Numbered from the stretch's first letter, positions 1 through 8,125 are shown. The stretch is 64,000 nucleotides of DNA from an uncultured Flavobacteriaceae bacterium (GCA_943789365.1 CALSTV010000001.1:1736001-1800000); one strand, 5' to 3'. Notes: generated by a model not told the origin, from the letters alone. Translations and numbers: made by a program.

Positions 1-139
1 TTATATTGGCGCCAAAACTCCCTTTGAATTTAGGGGCACCATGTACCGAGTCTTTCGAAGCATAACTTAAAAATCGGTCTTGTGCATGTACAGCCGTTGC
101 ACAAACCATACCGAGCATTAGGAGGATTGCTTTTTTCAT
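1..139 (-). CDS. secreted protein of unknown function, N-terminal 46 residues only
   Basis: The reading frame starts at the ATG complementary to 137-139 and runs off the left edge of the window, so only the first 46 residues are seen. They begin MKKAILLMLGMVCATAVHAQ, a clear type I signal peptide with cleavage expected after HA, followed by DRFLSYASKDSVHGAPKFKG. The protein is therefore probably exported to the periplasm or outer membrane. No family can be recognised from so short a stretch. The same-strand ATPase gene lies more than 1 kb upstream, beyond a repeat cassette. Confidence 0.75.
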   Translation of the reverse strand, partial: MKKAILLMLGMVCATAVHAQDRFLSYASKDSVHGAPKFKGSFGANI

Positions 140-205
140 AGGTTTCGTTATTTGAAGGTAAATGAGTGGTTTACACAAATATAACGAAAAGTAAACTATG
201 GTGTT

Positions 206-369
206 TTTGGGTCATGCAGTCGTGCGGTCTGTTGGTCTGCTGGTCTGCTGGTCTTATCGTCGTGCCGTCATGCAGTCTTGAACTGATAAAAAAAGGAACA
301 GAGGGACAGAGGCGCAAAGGGTTTCGATTTATCCTACTTTTGCCTCCTGCCTATTCCCCGATGGCTACA
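206..369. repeat. dispersed repeat cassette, copy A
   Basis: This stretch shares a perfect 43-bp direct repeat (240-282) with 1828-1870, starting at the low-complexity GGTCTGCTGGTC words. Weaker similarity continues on both sides: GGGTC(A/G)TGCAGTCG on the left, and TGCCTATT...CCCC(G/T)ATGGCTACA on the right. It lies against the 3' end of the ATPase gene, while the second copy lies against the 3' end of the next minus-strand gene. Short open frames inside it are translations of the repeat, not genes. Confidence 0.7.
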
Positions 370-1684
370 TAGAAGTCTTTGGAGCGCCATATCGAGCGAA
401 AGAATTGACAAAATATAGTGGTAAAAAAAGAAGATTTTCTGTGTTTAAAAAACGCATCTCACCAGCGTAAAACACAACAGAGAAATCGGGGTGATAAGTT
501 GAACGATAAAGATGCAGGCTTCTCAATTTTCCAGAAGGCCCGTCCTTTACCTCTATTGGAATCAAGCTTCCAGCACTAGTGACCAAATAATCTATTTCAG
601 CATTGCTGCTTTTTGCCGCTCTTGCCCAATAATAGTGCTGTTGTTGCATAGCTACAGCAAGTTCTTGACCAACAAATTGCTCGGCGAGCTGCCCTTTATA
701 AATCGCTACTAAATTTTTATGATTCAAGGCTTCATTATAGTCCAACTCCATCAATTGATTCATCAAACCAATATCGAGAAATACATTTTTGAATTTTTTA
801 TCCGATGCTTGTGCCTCTAAAGGTATACCCGGACTGCTAACTGCTTTTACTTTTTTAATCAGTCTGGCTAGTAAAAGACTTTCATAGGCTTTTTTTGTTG
901 TCGGAATTGTAAAATCTTTTGACAAACTAGTGTATTTCGTTTGCTGTCCGATACTGGCAGCAACTTTTGAAAATACCGATTTCAAACATTGAATATCTGT
1001 CTGTGGTTTGTATTTGTTAAAATCCAATTGATAGGTCTCAATCAGTTCTTTTTGAACTTCAACAGCTTGTTTGATTGATAAACTGTCTCTATAGGTTTTT
1101 ACACATTCCGGCATCCCTCCAATCAACCAATAGATACGCAATTGATCTAATAGAAATTCATGCGTGGGTTTGGAAACTTCAATGATTGGTGCAGAGCATA
1201 TTTCTGCCGCTTTTTTATAATTTAAAGCTGTTAAAAACTCAGAATACGACATAGGAAAAACTTCCAAAGATTGTATTCTACCCACTGGAAAAGAAATCTC
1301 TTTAAAAGCAAATTCTAAAAGTGAACCTGTTGCAATTACATGGATTTCAGGCATTTTTTCAAGAAAGTACCTAAGTGATAGGATGGCACGAGGGCATTCC
1401 TGAATTTCATCAAAAAACAATAGTGTTTTTCCGGGTACAATAGAAATTCCTGTTCTCAGCTCTAATTCGGAACAAATTTTTAGCGGACTCAAATCTCCTT
1501 CAAACAAAAGACCATAGTCACTGTTTTCTTCAAAATCAACTTTTACCATGGAAGAAAATTGCTCTCTTGCCAATTTCTCCACCAACCAAGTCTTTCCAAC
1601 TTGCCTTGCTCCCCTCAATAACAATGGCTTTCTTCTTGCTTTTGTCTTCCATTTAACCAGGTCTGAAAACGCATGTCTTTCCAT
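365..1684 (-). CDS. AAA+ ATPase with DUF4143 C-terminal domain
   Basis: The 439-residue protein belongs to the AAA_14/DUF4143 ATPase family, which is common in accessory DNA of bacteria and archaea; its cellular role is not settled. The Walker A motif GARQVGKT is at residues 25-32 and Walker B LLFFDE at about 88-93. The C-terminal half carries the DUF4143 region with an EIDYLV...IEVK pattern resembling a PD-(D/E)XK nuclease core. It is a single-gene unit. Three 33-bp-spaced repeats overlie its promoter, suggesting autoregulation or control by a dedicated repressor. It is flanked by direct-repeat cassettes and may be a mobile single-gene module. A second family member lies at 50425-51543. Confidence 0.88.
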   Translation of the reverse strand: MERHAFSDLVKWKTKARRKPLLLRGARQVGKTWLVEKLAREQFSSMVKVDFEENSDYGLLFEGDLSPLKICSELELRTGISIVPGKTLLFFDEIQECPRAILSLRYFLEKMPEIHVIATGSLLEFAFKEISFPVGRIQSLEVFPMSYSEFLTALNYKKAAEICSAPIIEVSKPTHEFLLDQLRIYWLIGGMPECVKTYRDSLSIKQAVEVQKELIETYQLDFNKYKPQTDIQCLKSVFSKVAASIGQQTKYTSLSKDFTIPTTKKAYESLLLARLIKKVKAVSSPGIPLEAQASDKKFKNVFLDIGLMNQLMELDYNEALNHKNLVAIYKGQLAEQFVGQELAVAMQQQHYYWARAAKSSNAEIDYLVTSAGSLIPIEVKDGPSGKLRSLHLYRSTYHPDFSVVFYAGEMRFLNTENLLFLPLYFVNSFARYGAPKTSM

Positions 1685-1702
1685 GAGCTAATCTATCATA
1701 AA

Positions 1703-1789
1703 TTTAGTTTTACAACCCAAATATACTATAATATATTTAGTTTTACAACCCAAATAACCTGTTATAGATTTAGTTTTACAACCCAAATA
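1703..1789 (-). promoter_or_regulatory. three iterons with 33-bp period upstream of the ATPase gene
   Basis: The 21-bp words at 1703-1723, 1736-1756 and 1769-1789 are identical and contain AGTTTTACAACCCAAATA on the plus strand. Start-to-start spacing is exactly 33 bp, about three helical turns, so a bound protein would sit on one DNA face. On the gene strand the proximal copy ends about 19 bp before the ATG and overlaps a TATATTTG -7 box. This is an operator-like array; the binding protein is unknown. Confidence 0.7.
1718..1725 (-). promoter_or_regulatory. -7 promoter box TATATTTG for the ATPase gene
   Basis: On the minus strand this octamer fits the Bacteroidota -7 consensus TAnnTTTG. It is embedded in the proximal iteron, and transcription would start roughly 20-25 nt before the ATG at 1684. 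A convincing -33 element was not identified. Confidence 0.45.
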
Positions 1790-1808
1790 CCTTGTTTTGT
1801 ATTTGGGT
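1781..1808. repeat. perfect 10-bp inverted repeat at the distal end of the iteron array
   Basis: ACCCAAATAC (1781-1790) and GTATTTGGGT (1799-1808) are exact inverted copies with an 8-nt loop. The left arm is the end of iteron 3, so the right arm is a partial inverted fourth copy. It could be an extra operator half-site or a hairpin at the cassette boundary. Confidence 0.6.
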
Positions 1809-1926
1809 CGTGCAGTCGAGAGGTCGGCTGGTCTGCTGGTCTTATCGTCGTGCCGTCATGCAGTCTTGAAGGGTTGAATTACTCTAAAAATCTAACTACT
1901 GCCTATTGTCTAATCCCCTATGGCTA
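1802..1926. repeat. dispersed repeat cassette, copy B
   Basis: This is the partner of the cassette at 206-369. The identical 43 bp lie at 1828-1870, and the end block TGCCTATT...CCCCTATGGCTACA at about 1907-1926. It sits between the ATPase iterons and the 3' end of the VWA gene. No gene is seen here. Confidence 0.65.
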
Positions 1927-1942
1927 CAACAACACCTTCTTT

Positions 1943-3784
1943 TTAAAGTTGTTCAACGAGCGATAACAAACGAATAAACTCCGATCGATAACCAAAACTA
2001 TCCACTCCTTTGGCTTCGGTGGCCATATGTATCAATTGCTCATAACTCAAATCTCCTTGATAATCGGAATCTCGAAGCAACATACCAAAACCGGCAACCG
2101 CGCTTGCAAACTGAAAATTCTCAGAGCTTTTATCAAAATCTACCGGTTTGTTTTCAATCACTTTTTCTAACAACCTGCTTTTCGTTGCTTTAGGTTGTTT
2201 GTATCGAAATTTTACGGTGGCCAATTCATCTCCAAAATCATTGGAAACACTTGTTTTTGTTTGTTGGTATTTTAAATCGGTATCGTCCTTAACTTTGGAA
2301 CTTGTGGGTACAATTTCATACAAGGCGGTTACCGTATGACCTGCGCCCAACTCACCCGCATCTTTGGCATCATTTTGAAAATCTTCTGCCGCCAACAAAC
2401 GATTTTCATAACCTATCAATCGGTATTTCTTAACAAGCGCGGGATTGAATTCAATCTGAATTTTTACATCTTTTGCTAAGGTATGTAGCGTACCTCCAAA
2501 TTCATTGATAAACACTTTTTGTGCTTCCAACAGATTGTCTATATAACTGTAATTTCCATTGCCTTTGTCGGCGATGATTTCCATTTTGCTGTCTTTGTAA
2601 TTACCCATTCCAAAACCGGTTACGGAGATAAAAATTCCTTTTTTACGTTTGGCTTCAATAAGGGTTTCCATGGCTTTGTCTGATGACGGTCCCAAGTTGA
2701 AATCGCCATCGGTAGCCAAAATAATTCTGTTGTTCCCATCTTTGATAAAGTTTTCTTGTGCCAGCTGATAGGCCAATTCCAATCCGGCGGCTCCAGCGGT
2801 GCCTCCTCCGGCTTGTAACTGATTTAAGGCGGCAATTATTTTTGCCTTTTCAGCTCCTGAAGTCGATGGCAATACGATGCCTGAACTTCCGGCATAGACC
2901 ACAATGGCTACCTTGTCTTTTGCTCTCATTTGTTGCACCAATAAAGTATAGGCTTTTTTAAGCAATGGCAATTTATTGGGGCTACGCATTGATCCCGAAA
3001 CATCTAATAAAAACACCAAATTACTGGCCGGTGCGTCCTTGGTATCAATGGTTTTTCCTTGCAAACCAATATGCAACAATTGATTGTCAGTGTTCCATGG
3101 ACAAGCCGCCAATTCGGTGTGTATAGAAAAAGGCGTTTTCCCTTTGGGCTGTTTATAATCGTAGTTAAAATAGTTGATGAGTTCTTCAATACGCACGGCA
3201 TCTTTCGGTGGTTTTTGTCCTTGTGTAATAAAACGTCTGACATTGCTATAAGAAGCAGCATCTACATCTATAGAAAAGGTAGACAACGGATTTTGAAGCG
3301 GGTTTTGAAATCCGTTTTCATCAATTTCTGCATAGGATTCGTTGTCTTCAATTCGAGATACTGAATTCATATGTATGGGATCTTTTGCAATTCTAAATGC
3401 GCTGTTTCTTGGCATAGAAGCCATGTTAACGGCTCCGGAAATCTCTTTTTTATGAAGGTTTCCATGGCCTATGATTACCACTTCTTCGAGAGCGTCTAAA
3501 GTAGCATTCAAAACAACAATGATACGGTTGGATTTACCTACTTTTACTTCTTTAGTTTCGTAACCAATCATGGAAAAAACAAGCCACTGTCCGGGAGCAG
3601 CATGCATTTGAAATTTCCCGTCAAAATCGCTGGTCGTATGTATGTTATGGTTGCTTTTGAGTTCAACATGAACACCAGGGATTGGGGTTCCATTGGGTTC
3701 TTTTACTATTCCGGTAATGGGAGTTGCCAAAAGCAAACTTGTCGAAAATAAAAAGAGGGCGATACTTAAAATGTAGTTCTTCAT
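1943..3784 (-). CDS. exported VWA-domain protein (YfbK-like) with carboxypeptidase-like N-terminal domain
   Basis: I chose the start at 3784 because MKNYILSIALFLFSTSLLLA is a good signal peptide; an ATG at 3808 would add eight residues before it. After cleavage comes a carboxypeptidase regulatory-like beta-sandwich (about residues 22-95). Next is a segment reading EEVVIIGHGNLHKKEISGAV that resembles the SusC-family signature next to the plug. It is followed by a vWF_N-type segment, a von Willebrand A domain with MIDAS motif DVSGS at about residue 261, and a DUF3520-like C-terminus. The family is exported and probably binds proteins through a metal site. It is divergent from the ECF sigma gene at 3870, which suggests shared control. 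The SusC-like segment is unusual in a protein with no beta-barrel. Confidence 0.85.
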   Translation of the reverse strand: MKNYILSIALFLFSTSLLLATPITGIVKEPNGTPIPGVHVELKSNHNIHTTSDFDGKFQMHAAPGQWLVFSMIGYETKEVKVGKSNRIIVVLNATLDALEEVVIIGHGNLHKKEISGAVNMASMPRNSAFRIAKDPIHMNSVSRIEDNESYAEIDENGFQNPLQNPLSTFSIDVDAASYSNVRRFITQGQKPPKDAVRIEELINYFNYDYKQPKGKTPFSIHTELAACPWNTDNQLLHIGLQGKTIDTKDAPASNLVFLLDVSGSMRSPNKLPLLKKAYTLLVQQMRAKDKVAIVVYAGSSGIVLPSTSGAEKAKIIAALNQLQAGGGTAGAAGLELAYQLAQENFIKDGNNRIILATDGDFNLGPSSDKAMETLIEAKRKKGIFISVTGFGMGNYKDSKMEIIADKGNGNYSYIDNLLEAQKVFINEFGGTLHTLAKDVKIQIEFNPALVKKYRLIGYENRLLAAEDFQNDAKDAGELGAGHTVTALYEIVPTSSKVKDDTDLKYQQTKTSVSNDFGDELATVKFRYKQPKATKSRLLEKVIENKPVDFDKSSENFQFASAVAGFGMLLRDSDYQGDLSYEQLIHMATEAKGVDSFGYRSEFIRLLSLVEQL

Positions 3785-3869
3785 GATGTGTTTTTTTTGG
3801 TGAAACATTTTTCTAATAAGATGTACCCAATCCTAATATTCCATAAAAGTTTTTTAATTTTTTTTTTAT

Positions 3870-4466
3870 GTGTACATTGTAGGGGTGCAATTTTCAACGA
3901 ACAAACACATAGAGGAAAGCGACGCGGAGCTTATAGAAAGCTACCGAAACACCCATGATATGGACATCTTGGCCGAATTGTACAGCCGCTATACCCATTT
4001 GATTTATGGGGTTTGTTTGAAGTATTTAAAGAACCGTGAGGACAGTCAAGATGCTGTTTTGCAAATTTTTGAAGTGTTGCTGAAGGAAATACCTAAGCAT
4101 GAAATTCGCATTTTTAAAAATTGGCTCTACGGTGTTACCCGTAATTTTTGTTTGATGCAACTTCGCAAAGAAAAAGCCAGTCAAAAGCAAGTTGAAGCCT
4201 ATGCACGTGATTTTTTTATGGAAACTGAGGTAGAAATGCACCCTATAGATAGTCAGCGTGCACGCACGAAATCTGTGGCACTTCAGGAGTGTATGGAAAA
4301 ACTCAAAAAGGTACAGCAAGAATGTGTTCAGTTGTTTTATTATGACGAGCAATGTTACCGTGAAATTGCAGCGGGTTTAAAACTGGAAGAGAAAAAAGTA
4401 AAGAGTGCCATTCAAAATGGCAAACGCAATTTAAAAATCTGTTTGGAGGACCATGGCAACAAATAA
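3870..4466 (+). CDS. RNA polymerase ECF-type sigma factor
   Basis: The 198-residue protein has a sigma-70 region 2 (about 25-95, with YTHLIYGVCLKYLKN and later NWLYGVTRNFCL) and a region 4 helix-turn-helix near residues 140-190 (YYDEQCYREIAAGLKLEEKKV). It would direct RNA polymerase to a small regulon. There is no in-frame ATG near the start. The candidates are GTG at 3870 and GTG at 3885, and an ATG two bases upstream is out of frame and soon stops. The stop overlaps the next gene by 14 bp, so the two are translationally coupled and the next product is the likely anti-sigma partner. The divergent VWA gene is a plausible target. Confidence 0.87.
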   Translation: MYIVGVQFSTNKHIEESDAELIESYRNTHDMDILAELYSRYTHLIYGVCLKYLKNREDSQDAVLQIFEVLLKEIPKHEIRIFKNWLYGVTRNFCLMQLRKEKASQKQVEAYARDFFMETEVEMHPIDSQRARTKSVALQECMEKLKKVQQECVQLFYYDEQCYREIAAGLKLEEKKVKSAIQNGKRNLKICLEDHGNK

Positions 4467-5613
4467 GAATACATGGCAGCAATTTATGGCTTATCTGCAA
4501 AATAGCTTAGCAGATAAGGAGCGTCATGCCTTTGAAAAAAACTCTCTGAGTGATCCTTTTGAGGAGGAAGCTCTCGAAGGCATGGAAACATTGGCCCCTG
4601 AAATCCTTATAAAAGATTTACAGAAATTACAGCAACGTTTTGCAAAACCGATTCCAAAAAAAGGGCTGCTCGTTAGCCTAAGAAAGTACAGAATGGCGGC
4701 TTCTATTCTTCTGGTTGTAGGACTTGGTGCATTGCTGTATTTTACACTAAGTCCGGAAGTACAAGAAATACCCGCCGCTCGGGAATTTGACAGCAACCAA
4801 ATTATTGTAAACGATTTTGATATCGACACTATTTCGGAAGGTGACGCCATTGTGGTTTCGGAAGAAACGGAGGAAACGATTTTGGAAACTCCTGTTTCCG
4901 AAGCAGCTCCGCAGCAAAGCAAAACTCAGGCCCCTCCAACCACATCGACCCCTGAACCTGTGAAAACATTTATAATAGCGAAGTCAAAACGGACTACTAC
5001 ACGTGGAACGATTACAAACAATTCAAAAGAACCTTTACCTGGTATTCAGATTTCCATCAAAGGAAAAGATGGTTCTGTAACGAGTGATTTCGACGGGAAT
5101 TTTAACATCGATTCTGAACCCAACGACACTTTAATTTTTGACGGTCTCGGTTTTGAAAAGGCATTTCGTCCTTCTGATGATGCTATGACAGTTGTTATGG
5201 AGGAACGCGAAGATTCACTTGAAGAAGTTGTGGTTGTAGGCTATGGCACTGTTCAGAAAAAGGACTTAACCGGTGCTGTAACTGCCATAGATCAAACTAC
5301 TCAAAAAGACACTACTAATGCAGCTACTGCTATCCCTCCTCAAGGTTCAGTCGAGGCCTATAAGATGTGGTTACTAGAACAACTGAGTAGTCGTTATAAA
5401 AAAGCAGCTATTGAAGATGAAATTCATATTGAGTTTACGGTAGATAAAAAAGGGCAACTTATTGATTTTAAACACACTAACAAGAAAAACAAGCGACTTT
5501 TAAAGAAATTAAAGAAACTAGTACTCGAAAGTCCAGCCTGGCAACCAGCTGAAGCGGATGGAGAAGCTATATCAGCAGAGATACGAATAGAATTTAAAAA
5601 CGAAAACGAATGA
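4453..5613 (+). CDS. single-pass membrane protein: anti-sigma-like N-terminus, carboxypeptidase-like domain, SusC-type signature, TonB-C-like end
   Basis: The 386-residue protein has a cytoplasmic N-terminal part of about 75 residues, placed like an anti-sigma region after the sigma gene. A transmembrane helix follows at about 81-98 (MAASILLVVGLGALLYF), then a Pro/Thr-rich linker and a carboxypeptidase regulatory-like domain (about 182-250). Residues about 253-275 read EEVVVVGYGTVQKKDLTGAV, almost exactly the SusC/RagA signature. The last 80 residues (IHIEFTVDKKGQLIDF...SPAWQPAEADGE) resemble a TonB C-terminal domain. It overlaps the sigma gene by 14 bp and the next gene by 4 bp. The domain mix suggests a protein linking outer-membrane or envelope state to the sigma factor; this is inference. 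Confidence 0.8.
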   Translation: MATNKNTWQQFMAYLQNSLADKERHAFEKNSLSDPFEEEALEGMETLAPEILIKDLQKLQQRFAKPIPKKGLLVSLRKYRMAASILLVVGLGALLYFTLSPEVQEIPAAREFDSNQIIVNDFDIDTISEGDAIVVSEETEETILETPVSEAAPQQSKTQAPPTTSTPEPVKTFIIAKSKRTTTRGTITNNSKEPLPGIQISIKGKDGSVTSDFDGNFNIDSEPNDTLIFDGLGFEKAFRPSDDAMTVVMEEREDSLEEVVVVGYGTVQKKDLTGAVTAIDQTTQKDTTNAATAIPPQGSVEAYKMWLLEQLSSRYKKAAIEDEIHIEFTVDKKGQLIDFKHTNKKNKRLLKKLKKLVLESPAWQPAEADGEAISAEIRIEFKNENE

Positions 5614-6005
5614 GACTTCTAACGACACACCACACCGAATTGTTAATCTTAACTTTTTTAATTATTACTTATGGTATTTCGCTAATTGAAAAATTTGCCG
5701 ACTGGAAAGGTACGGTTGCTTATATTCGGGAGACATTCGAAAATACCTTTGTAAGCTCTTTTATAAAACCCTTGCTTGCGATCTTGGTATTTTTAGAAAC
5801 CATCACACTCTTTTTTTTAACGGTAGGTTTGTTTCAATTGTTTCGAGGGAATGAAAATGAGAATGCCTTAATTGGATGCACATATTCCTGTTATACGATT
5901 TTATACATGCTCATTGGACAACGTGTTGCAAAAGATTACCAAGGTGCCACTTCTTTAGCTGTGTATTTTCTAATCAGTGTTTTTGGTGTGTATATTTTGG
6001 TATAA
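5610..6005 (+). CDS. small four-helix integral membrane protein, DoxX-like
   Basis: The 131-residue protein is almost entirely hydrophobic, with about four membrane segments (roughly 10-27, 50-75, 85-105 and 112-130). Its size and layout resemble the DoxX/DoxD-like family, whose members are often linked to redox or stress functions, but no catalytic motif is visible. The start ATGA overlaps the stop of the preceding gene, so it is the last gene of the sigma operon. Function in this setting is unknown. No strong terminator is seen in the 143 bp that follow. Confidence 0.65.
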   Translation: MRLLTTHHTELLILTFLIITYGISLIEKFADWKGTVAYIRETFENTFVSSFIKPLLAILVFLETITLFFLTVGLFQLFRGNENENALIGCTYSCYTILYMLIGQRVAKDYQGATSLAVYFLISVFGVYILV

Positions 6006-6148
6006 TTGAAGTATCAGCTTTTTTTATAACAAAACACAAGCGTCATAAATAATCTTTATAAAAACAGACTTGTTTTAAAGCCTTCTAAGCGGTTTTTACA
6101 AATTCGCCAACACAGAACACCTTTTGTTAGTTTTAAACCAAACTAATC

Positions 6149-7060
6149 CTACGACAACCAGTTTTTGGTGTTTCTAATGACATAAATTAGCGAAGAGTAC
6201 TCCTTTGATCGTTTTGCTTTTAGGTTTGATCTCAACCCAATCCAAAAAGCATTTAAAAATCTATTCTTTTTGTGCCGATTCTTTTCACTTAACATGGAAA
6301 CATAAAACGCATCGAATTTCATAGGTAGGGTTTCTTGTACTTCCATAGATTGAAAAAAGAACAATCTTCGAATGGCTGTTTGAGAAAAATGCCAAAGATG
6401 TCTGGGCACATCATAGGCTGCCCAAAAGGCTTTATAATAGACTGCATCGTAACTTTTAAAATTAGGCACCGCTACCACTAAGGTACCTTCTGGTTTGAGC
6501 AGTTTTTTTAAGTTGAAAATAGTTTCGTCCAAATTAGGTACATGCTCTAAAACATGCCAAAGCGTAATTACGTCATAGCCGAGAAAGACATTCTCTTCTT
6601 TTTTTAAATCCTCTACACTTTCAAAAAGACTTGCATTCGCAATTTTAGACACTGCCATTTCACGTGCTTTGGTATTGGGTTCAATTCCGGTAACCTCCCA
6701 TCCATTATCTTCACAAACTTTTAAAAAGTCGCCCGTACCAGCACCAATATCCAGTAAATTTTTGTTTTCATTATTGAAGGAATTTATCAGTTTAAGTTTT
6801 TGTTTTAAACTGTAATTTTTTACGAGTTGATACACTTTATCAACGATGGATATTTTAGCATCGGTATGTGAGATATAAGCGTCGCTTTCGTAGTATTTAC
6901 CCAAATCTTCGAATGCTGGTTTTGGGGAAGTCATTAACAAATCTAGATTGTCGTCTAATAACAAGTCGAATTGTTCACCGCTTACCAAATGATCTTTACA
7001 AGACAGATAGGTTTCAAAAGTGGATGGGTTTGGTGGAATATTTACAGCTCGTGCGCACAT
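6149..7060 (-). CDS. class I SAM-dependent methyltransferase
   Basis: The 303-residue protein contains the Rossmann-type SAM site LLDIGAGTGDFLKVC (motif I, about residue 98 onward), an acidic loop GIEPN, and the later DVITLWHVLEHVPNLDE block typical of Methyltransf_11/23 enzymes. The N-terminal about 80 residues (CKDHLVSGEQFDLLLD) match a subfamily seen near cell-envelope and surface-polysaccharide genes in Bacteroidota. The substrate cannot be predicted. It follows the HAD gene on the same strand after 26 bp, so the two are probably co-transcribed. Confidence 0.82.
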   Translation of the reverse strand: MCARAVNIPPNPSTFETYLSCKDHLVSGEQFDLLLDDNLDLLMTSPKPAFEDLGKYYESDAYISHTDAKISIVDKVYQLVKNYSLKQKLKLINSFNNENKNLLDIGAGTGDFLKVCEDNGWEVTGIEPNTKAREMAVSKIANASLFESVEDLKKEENVFLGYDVITLWHVLEHVPNLDETIFNLKKLLKPEGTLVVAVPNFKSYDAVYYKAFWAAYDVPRHLWHFSQTAIRRLFFFQSMEVQETLPMKFDAFYVSMLSEKNRHKKNRFLNAFWIGLRSNLKAKRSKEYSSLIYVIRNTKNWLS

Positions 7061-7086
7061 GTGGTTTTCTATTTTGGTTTGCTAAT

Positions 7087-7734
7087 TTAAGAATCTTCTT
7101 TGGCTAATAGCGGTAAAAGCGCATCCATTTTATAAAAGAGATTTGCACCCAAATCACCCAACCTTTTTTCGGTACGTGCATTGGCATAAGCGTACACTTT
7201 AAAACCTCCAGCCAAGGCAGCTTTAACTCCTGGCACACTATCTTCTATCACCACACATTCATGAGGTTCAAAACCCATTGTTTTTGCTGCGTGTAAAAAA
7301 ATAGCTGGATCGGGTTTCCATTTTTGAATGTCAAAACAGCTAAAGATATTCCCTTCGAAATAGTGGTACAAACCTGTAAGTTTTAAGTTGAGTGCTATTT
7401 TATTTTGAGGGCCACTCGACGCTACACAGAATGGGATTTCAAGTGCATCCACCACCTTGTGAATTCCATCGATAGCTTTCAATTCTTTTTCAAACAATTC
7501 AAAAGTACGTTTGCGAAATCGGGGTTCAAAATCTTTTGGCAACGCCACTCCTACTCTGTTTTGAATGAACTGAAAACAAGCCATAAGTGATAAACCTGTA
7601 AAAACTTCCACCGCATATTCATGTTCCAATTCCAAACCTAAAGTAGCCGCTAACTCCACCAATACTTGAACAGAAATTGCTTCTGTATCGACGAGCACGC
7701 CATCGCAATCAAACAAGACGCATTTGTATTTCAT
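7087..7734 (-). CDS. HAD-superfamily phosphatase, beta-phosphoglucomutase-like
   Basis: The 215-residue protein has the HAD motif I DCDGVLVDTE at about residues 9-18 (nucleophile and acid Asp), motif II VASSG near 105, and motifs III/IV KWKPDP...VVIEDSVPGVKAA. The alpha-helical cap after motif I places it in subfamily I, with beta-phosphoglucomutase and phosphoglycolate phosphatase relatives. It would remove phosphate from, or isomerise, a small phosphorylated metabolite. The exact substrate is not readable. It is the first gene of a likely two-gene unit with the downstream methyltransferase. Confidence 0.82.
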   Translation of the reverse strand: MKYKCVLFDCDGVLVDTEAISVQVLVELAATLGLELEHEYAVEVFTGLSLMACFQFIQNRVGVALPKDFEPRFRKRTFELFEKELKAIDGIHKVVDALEIPFCVASSGPQNKIALNLKLTGLYHYFEGNIFSCFDIQKWKPDPAIFLHAAKTMGFEPHECVVIEDSVPGVKAALAGGFKVYAYANARTEKRLGDLGANLFYKMDALLPLLAKEDS

Positions 7735-7752
7735 TTTTTTGATTTTTTGAAA

Positions 7753-7837
7753 GGTTGTTTGGTTGTGGGGTTGTTTGGTTGTGCGGTTGTGCGGTTGTTT
7801 GGTTGTTTGGTTGTTTGGTTGTTTGGTTGTTTGGTTT
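7753..7837. repeat. octanucleotide tandem repeat (GGTTGTTT)n
   Basis: Ten 8-bp units run head to tail, mostly GGTTGTTT with GGTTGTGG and GGTTGTGC variants, ending in a partial unit. The array lies just upstream of the HAD gene start (7734). Copy number could change by slippage and affect expression. The rest of the gap (7838-8125) holds no gene, only a parS-like palindrome at 8068. Confidence 0.85.
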
Positions 7838-8067
7838 AACTATTAAAAACTAACTTTCTACTCAATACGCGCTACTTTTTACACAGCTATTTCAATTGAC
7901 TGTTGAATTGTATAACAAAACTTTTCTATTCTTAACGCCCTTACTTCTCAACTCCTACTCGTAATCACAAAACTTTTCCCCACCCCTAAAGGAAGAGTTT
8001 TATACGTATTCTTAACTCCTTAACCCCTCTCCTAAAACCTCAAATAATTCAATTCAAAAAATACAAC

Positions 8068-8081
8068 GTTCCACGTGGAAC
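8068..8081. other. parS-like centromere site, copy 1
   Basis: GTTCCACGTGGAAC is a perfect 14-bp palindrome matching the core of the broadly conserved ParB-binding consensus TGTTNCACGTGNAACA. It lies 45 bp beyond the 3' end of mnmG. A second identical palindrome lies beyond the 5' end of mnmG. Such sites cluster near chromosome origins. Confidence 0.7.
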
Positions 8082-8125
8082 CAAAAGAAAAATCGACAAA
8101 TTATTTACCTTTATGTTATTTAATA

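Noticed and set aside
166-372. 68-residue plus-strand open frame
   Set aside because: It translates the low-complexity GGTCTGCT cassette, which is duplicated at 1802-1926, and has no family features.
1673-1966. 97-residue plus-strand open frame with FSFTTQI repeats
   Set aside because: The peptide repeat comes from the 33-bp promoter iterons of the ATPase gene on the other strand.
8068-8081. Palindrome as an mnmG terminator
   Set aside because: A 14-bp dyad with no loop and no T-tract, identical to one on the 5' side of mnmG, fits a protein-binding site better.
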